Below are positions 61,275 through 64,000 of a stretch of DNA of 64,000 bases, piece by piece. Location: assembly GCF_050003625.1 (NCBI RefSeq), contig NC_134397.1:228346537-228410536 (forward strand), written 5' to 3'. The translations under genes and the position numbers were made by a program. Source of the DNA: Haematobia irritans (Eukaryota; Arthropoda; Insecta; Diptera; Muscidae). The notes beneath the pieces were generated by a model. It was not told the DNA's origin. It saw only the letters and a program-made list of their open reading frames with translations, and made no database searches. Position 1 is the stretch's first letter. Each line of letters begins with the position of its first letter.

Positions 61275-62141
61275 CAAGTAAGGAAAGTCTAAAGTCGGTC
61301 GGGGCCGATTGTATTATACCCTGCACCAGTTTGTAAATCCACATTTTCGATACTATATCAAATCCGTCAAATGTGTTGGGTTTTTGTCCCAAATACATAC
61401 CATTAAATCTGACTCCAACTGAACAAAATTTATAATCTATAGACTTACAATTTAAGTATTACCCTGTTCCACAGCGTGGCGCAGGGTATAAATATGGGAG
61501 ACATTTTAATCTGATCCAATTTTAAGGCAACTTCGCAAAAGTGCATTTATGATTTATCGGTCGATAGATATGTATTAGAAAAATAGAGGAAAATTAGAGT
61601 CACTTTTACAAGTTTTCGACTTAGCAGTGACGATTTTATAAGGATAATGGGGGTATTGGTAATTTTTTGCCCAAATCGGAAAAGCATATATATAGAAGCT
61701 ATATAGAAATCTGGACCGATTTCAACCAAATTTGACATGCATACTTAGTATTTTACTTGACTATACGACCAAGTGTTATGTTTGTGCAAATTTTCAAGCT
61801 AATCAGGGTAAAACTCTGGCTTCTGGGTCCATAAAAGTGCATATCGGGCGACAGATATATATGGGAGCTATATCTAAATCTGAACCGATTTCTTCCAAAA
61901 TCAATAGGAAGAACTTGTGCCAAATTTGAAGGCGATTGGACTTAAACTGCGACCTAGACTTTGGTCACAACAATGTTTTCACAGACATGCGGAAGAACAG
62001 ACGGACATGGCTAAATCGACTCAGGGAACCACCCTGAGCATTATTGCCAAAGACACCATGTGTCTATCTCGTCTCCTTCTGGGTGTTGCAAACATATGCA
62101 CTAACTTATAATACCCTGTTCCACAGTGTGGCGCAGGGTAT
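61275..62141 (+). mobile_element. Family B element, copy 3
   Basis: Starts CAAGTAAGGAAAGTC after AA and ends GCGCAGGGTAT before AA. The palindrome-bearing header GTCGGTCGGGGCCGATTG is slightly changed. At 61455-61490 a second terminal hairpin (CCCTGTTCCACAGCG...CAGGGTATAA) sits inside, the apparent remnant of a nested B that has been almost wholly deleted. Near the end is one monomer anchored on GGGAGCTATAT. Confidence 0.78.
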
Positions 62142-64000
62142 AATAATAAATTTGGAATGACACTACATTTGGGCGAAAATACAATGAGATAAAGAGTAGT
62201 GTAACACCAAGAAAACATATTTTTTTCTGAAAGAAAATCGCCCGTAGATAAAGGTCCCATATATATCGCTATTAAATAAAATCCGTAAAAACAACAAATC
62301 GCGTTTTGAAAATAACAATTGTTTTTCAAAAGTACACAGATATTTAGTCACACTTTTACATTTTTTAATTAAAAGAAAGATGCTCCGACTAAAATTTAAC
62401 AGTTTTGTATAATTCTGATTTCCAAAAAAAAAAAAAAAAAATACCACATAATACTGACATATAATCAGTATTTTGACTTAATTGGATGAGATGTAAATTG
62501 TAAGCATGTTTATAAAACAATTTCGAATGTAATTTGATAGAACTATCTCCGCTCCTGTGTGTATTTCTATACATGGCTGTTGTAGTAATTTTGCCATGAC
62601 TGCTTGTGATGAAATGATTTATGGAAATATATTTATGTTCTTGGTTATTTGAAATAAAACTACAAAATTAATACCAATTTTAAAAATCATTAAAATATAA
62701 ATGCAACGCTTATCTCTCTGATGAAATGGATGGGAGTTTTAAGGCCCTTCTTGGGCCTTATATTGGTTGGAACAAATCCATAAAATGTATTAATTAAAAT
62801 GGCTACATTTCCAATCATTTCATTAACGGAGGGGTTTTTATTATAAATTGTAACTAACTTTTACAATTTTTTTATTAATTATTTTGTTATTTATACACCT
62901 TCAGTCAAATTTTTAATTGAAAACTTTTTTTGTAGTTATATGAAGAGATGATGCACAGTGAGATAATTCGATTTGCAAGGGGATAATTTCTATAGGACCC
63001 CAATTGAGTTATCTATCACAACCAGATCTAAACACTGTAGAAAATTTCATTCGGCCAAACGGAAATAGATTTGTATCTGGTATTCTTTTCTGGTGAATTC
63101 TTTTCAATTACTTAATCGATCAAGTACCTTAATCTTCTTTGTAAAGAAAGTTCGTATAATAATTAATTATTTTTGTGATATATTCCCAAAAAGAAAGAGG
63201 GAAATCATATTAAATATTAAATATAAACGAGAGATTATTATTCAAAGGCCCTTTATTAGATATATATTTACGTTCTATCCATCTATGAACGTTCTATCCA
63301 TCTATGAAAAGACATTCCAAACCAAATTACCACTCACCAAACCAAAAAAAGCAATTAAGCATCCGATGAGTTAGGTAAGAGAGCGAAATAGGCGGCAAGC
63401 AACAACCTCAGCCTTAGCCAGAATATGGTGGCAATATTCAAAGTTTATGGCTGAGACTAGGTGACTGGATTCGGTTGTTTGTTGTCGTCCTACCTTTGGA
63501 GATTTGTCATTTCGAGGTTTAGCCATTACGTTTTCTACACCCAGGTGATCAACGTATAGTCGTTCCATTGATGCGCTTCATAAGCCATGATAATTGAAGC
63601 GTATTAAAATTTTTTTTAAGTGTTGTTCAGATAATTGCAAAATTTACGACTGCAACAAATATGCAGAAAAAAAGCGAATGACGAAGACTACCATAAAAAT
63701 TATACAATTACTATTTTAGAATAACAAATTACACTCTAGGCTCTGAGTTCGAAATGAAAAATATGCGTATAATTATACGCAACAAGAGACTTTAGTTTTT
63801 TCTCTTGATTTCGATTGAAGTGTGCAAATAAAATTATTTATCATAATTGAACAATAATATATATGTAGTTAGATGAAATGATGCAGCATAAATTAAATGA
63901 TGCAAGATTTAGGAAATTATTTTAGTTTTATTCATTAAGAAATTAGTGAGAAATATTCAAAGTTCATTACATCAACATAAAGTGGCTATACTTGATTGTC
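62142..64000. other. AT-rich, mostly single-copy DNA, no gene seen
   Basis: An A-run lies at 62425-62442. A 19-bp tandem duplication (CGTTCTATCCATCTATGAA twice) is at 63271-63308. Frames at 62021-62447 (minus) and 63093-63374 have no motif. No RNA gene seen. Confidence 0.35.

Overview
The window looks like gene-poor, AT-rich nuclear DNA of a calyptrate (muscid) fly. The best host clue is two decayed copies of a mariner that I recognise as Himar1, the irritans-subfamily element first described from the horn fly Haematobia irritans. The terminal repeats and almost every readable residue fit that element. Himar1-like mariners have moved between insects, so horn fly or a close muscid is an inference, not proof. 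I found no convincing host protein-coding exon, tRNA or rRNA gene. The window may be intergenic or lie inside a very long intron.

Most of the sequence is nested, non-autonomous mobile DNA. Two related families dominate, called A and B here. Both run from CAAGTA to GGGTAT on one strand, have a GC-rich palindrome near the CAAGTA end and a TATACCC/GGGTATA hairpin at the other end, and are built mainly of tandem monomers of about 153 bp. A copies lie at 4800-5370, 24368-24563, 25152-26032, 28494-29939, 33610-35394, 41265-42990 (interrupted), 49627-51072 and 59407-60760. B copies lie at 8558-10857 (with a second B nested inside), 51473-53027 and 61275-62141. Several A copies carry an array (T) of a 29-bp unit rich in AAAATTTT, which reaches 2.1 kb at 17671-19770.

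Between these lie several MITE-like families (C, D, E, F, G, H, K) whose recognisable ends mostly start CAC next to a TA, followed by an A-run. There are also three tRNA-derived SINE types, a 2.2-kb element (L) with its own tandem units, and a Tc1/mariner-superfamily element at 41475-42848. That element has a 233-residue open frame that keeps the catalytic domain but has lost the DNA-binding region.

The most distinctive structures are: (1) a 0.6-kb inverted repeat at 761-1396 whose arms carry a hammerhead-ribozyme motif on opposite strands, probably from a Penelope-like retroelement; (2) a filled and an empty copy of the same site inside two Himar1 copies, which fixes the ends of family A and suggests a 2-bp TT/AA target duplication; (3) terminal hairpins in A, B and a divergent relative where pairing is kept though the stem sequence differs; (4) a 338-bp inverted repeat centred on a long AT run; (5) a SINE with the internal inversion expected of twin priming, flanked by an 8-bp duplication.

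Coordinates of old repeats are approximate. Family letters are local labels. No database search was possible, so novelty is not claimed for any family.
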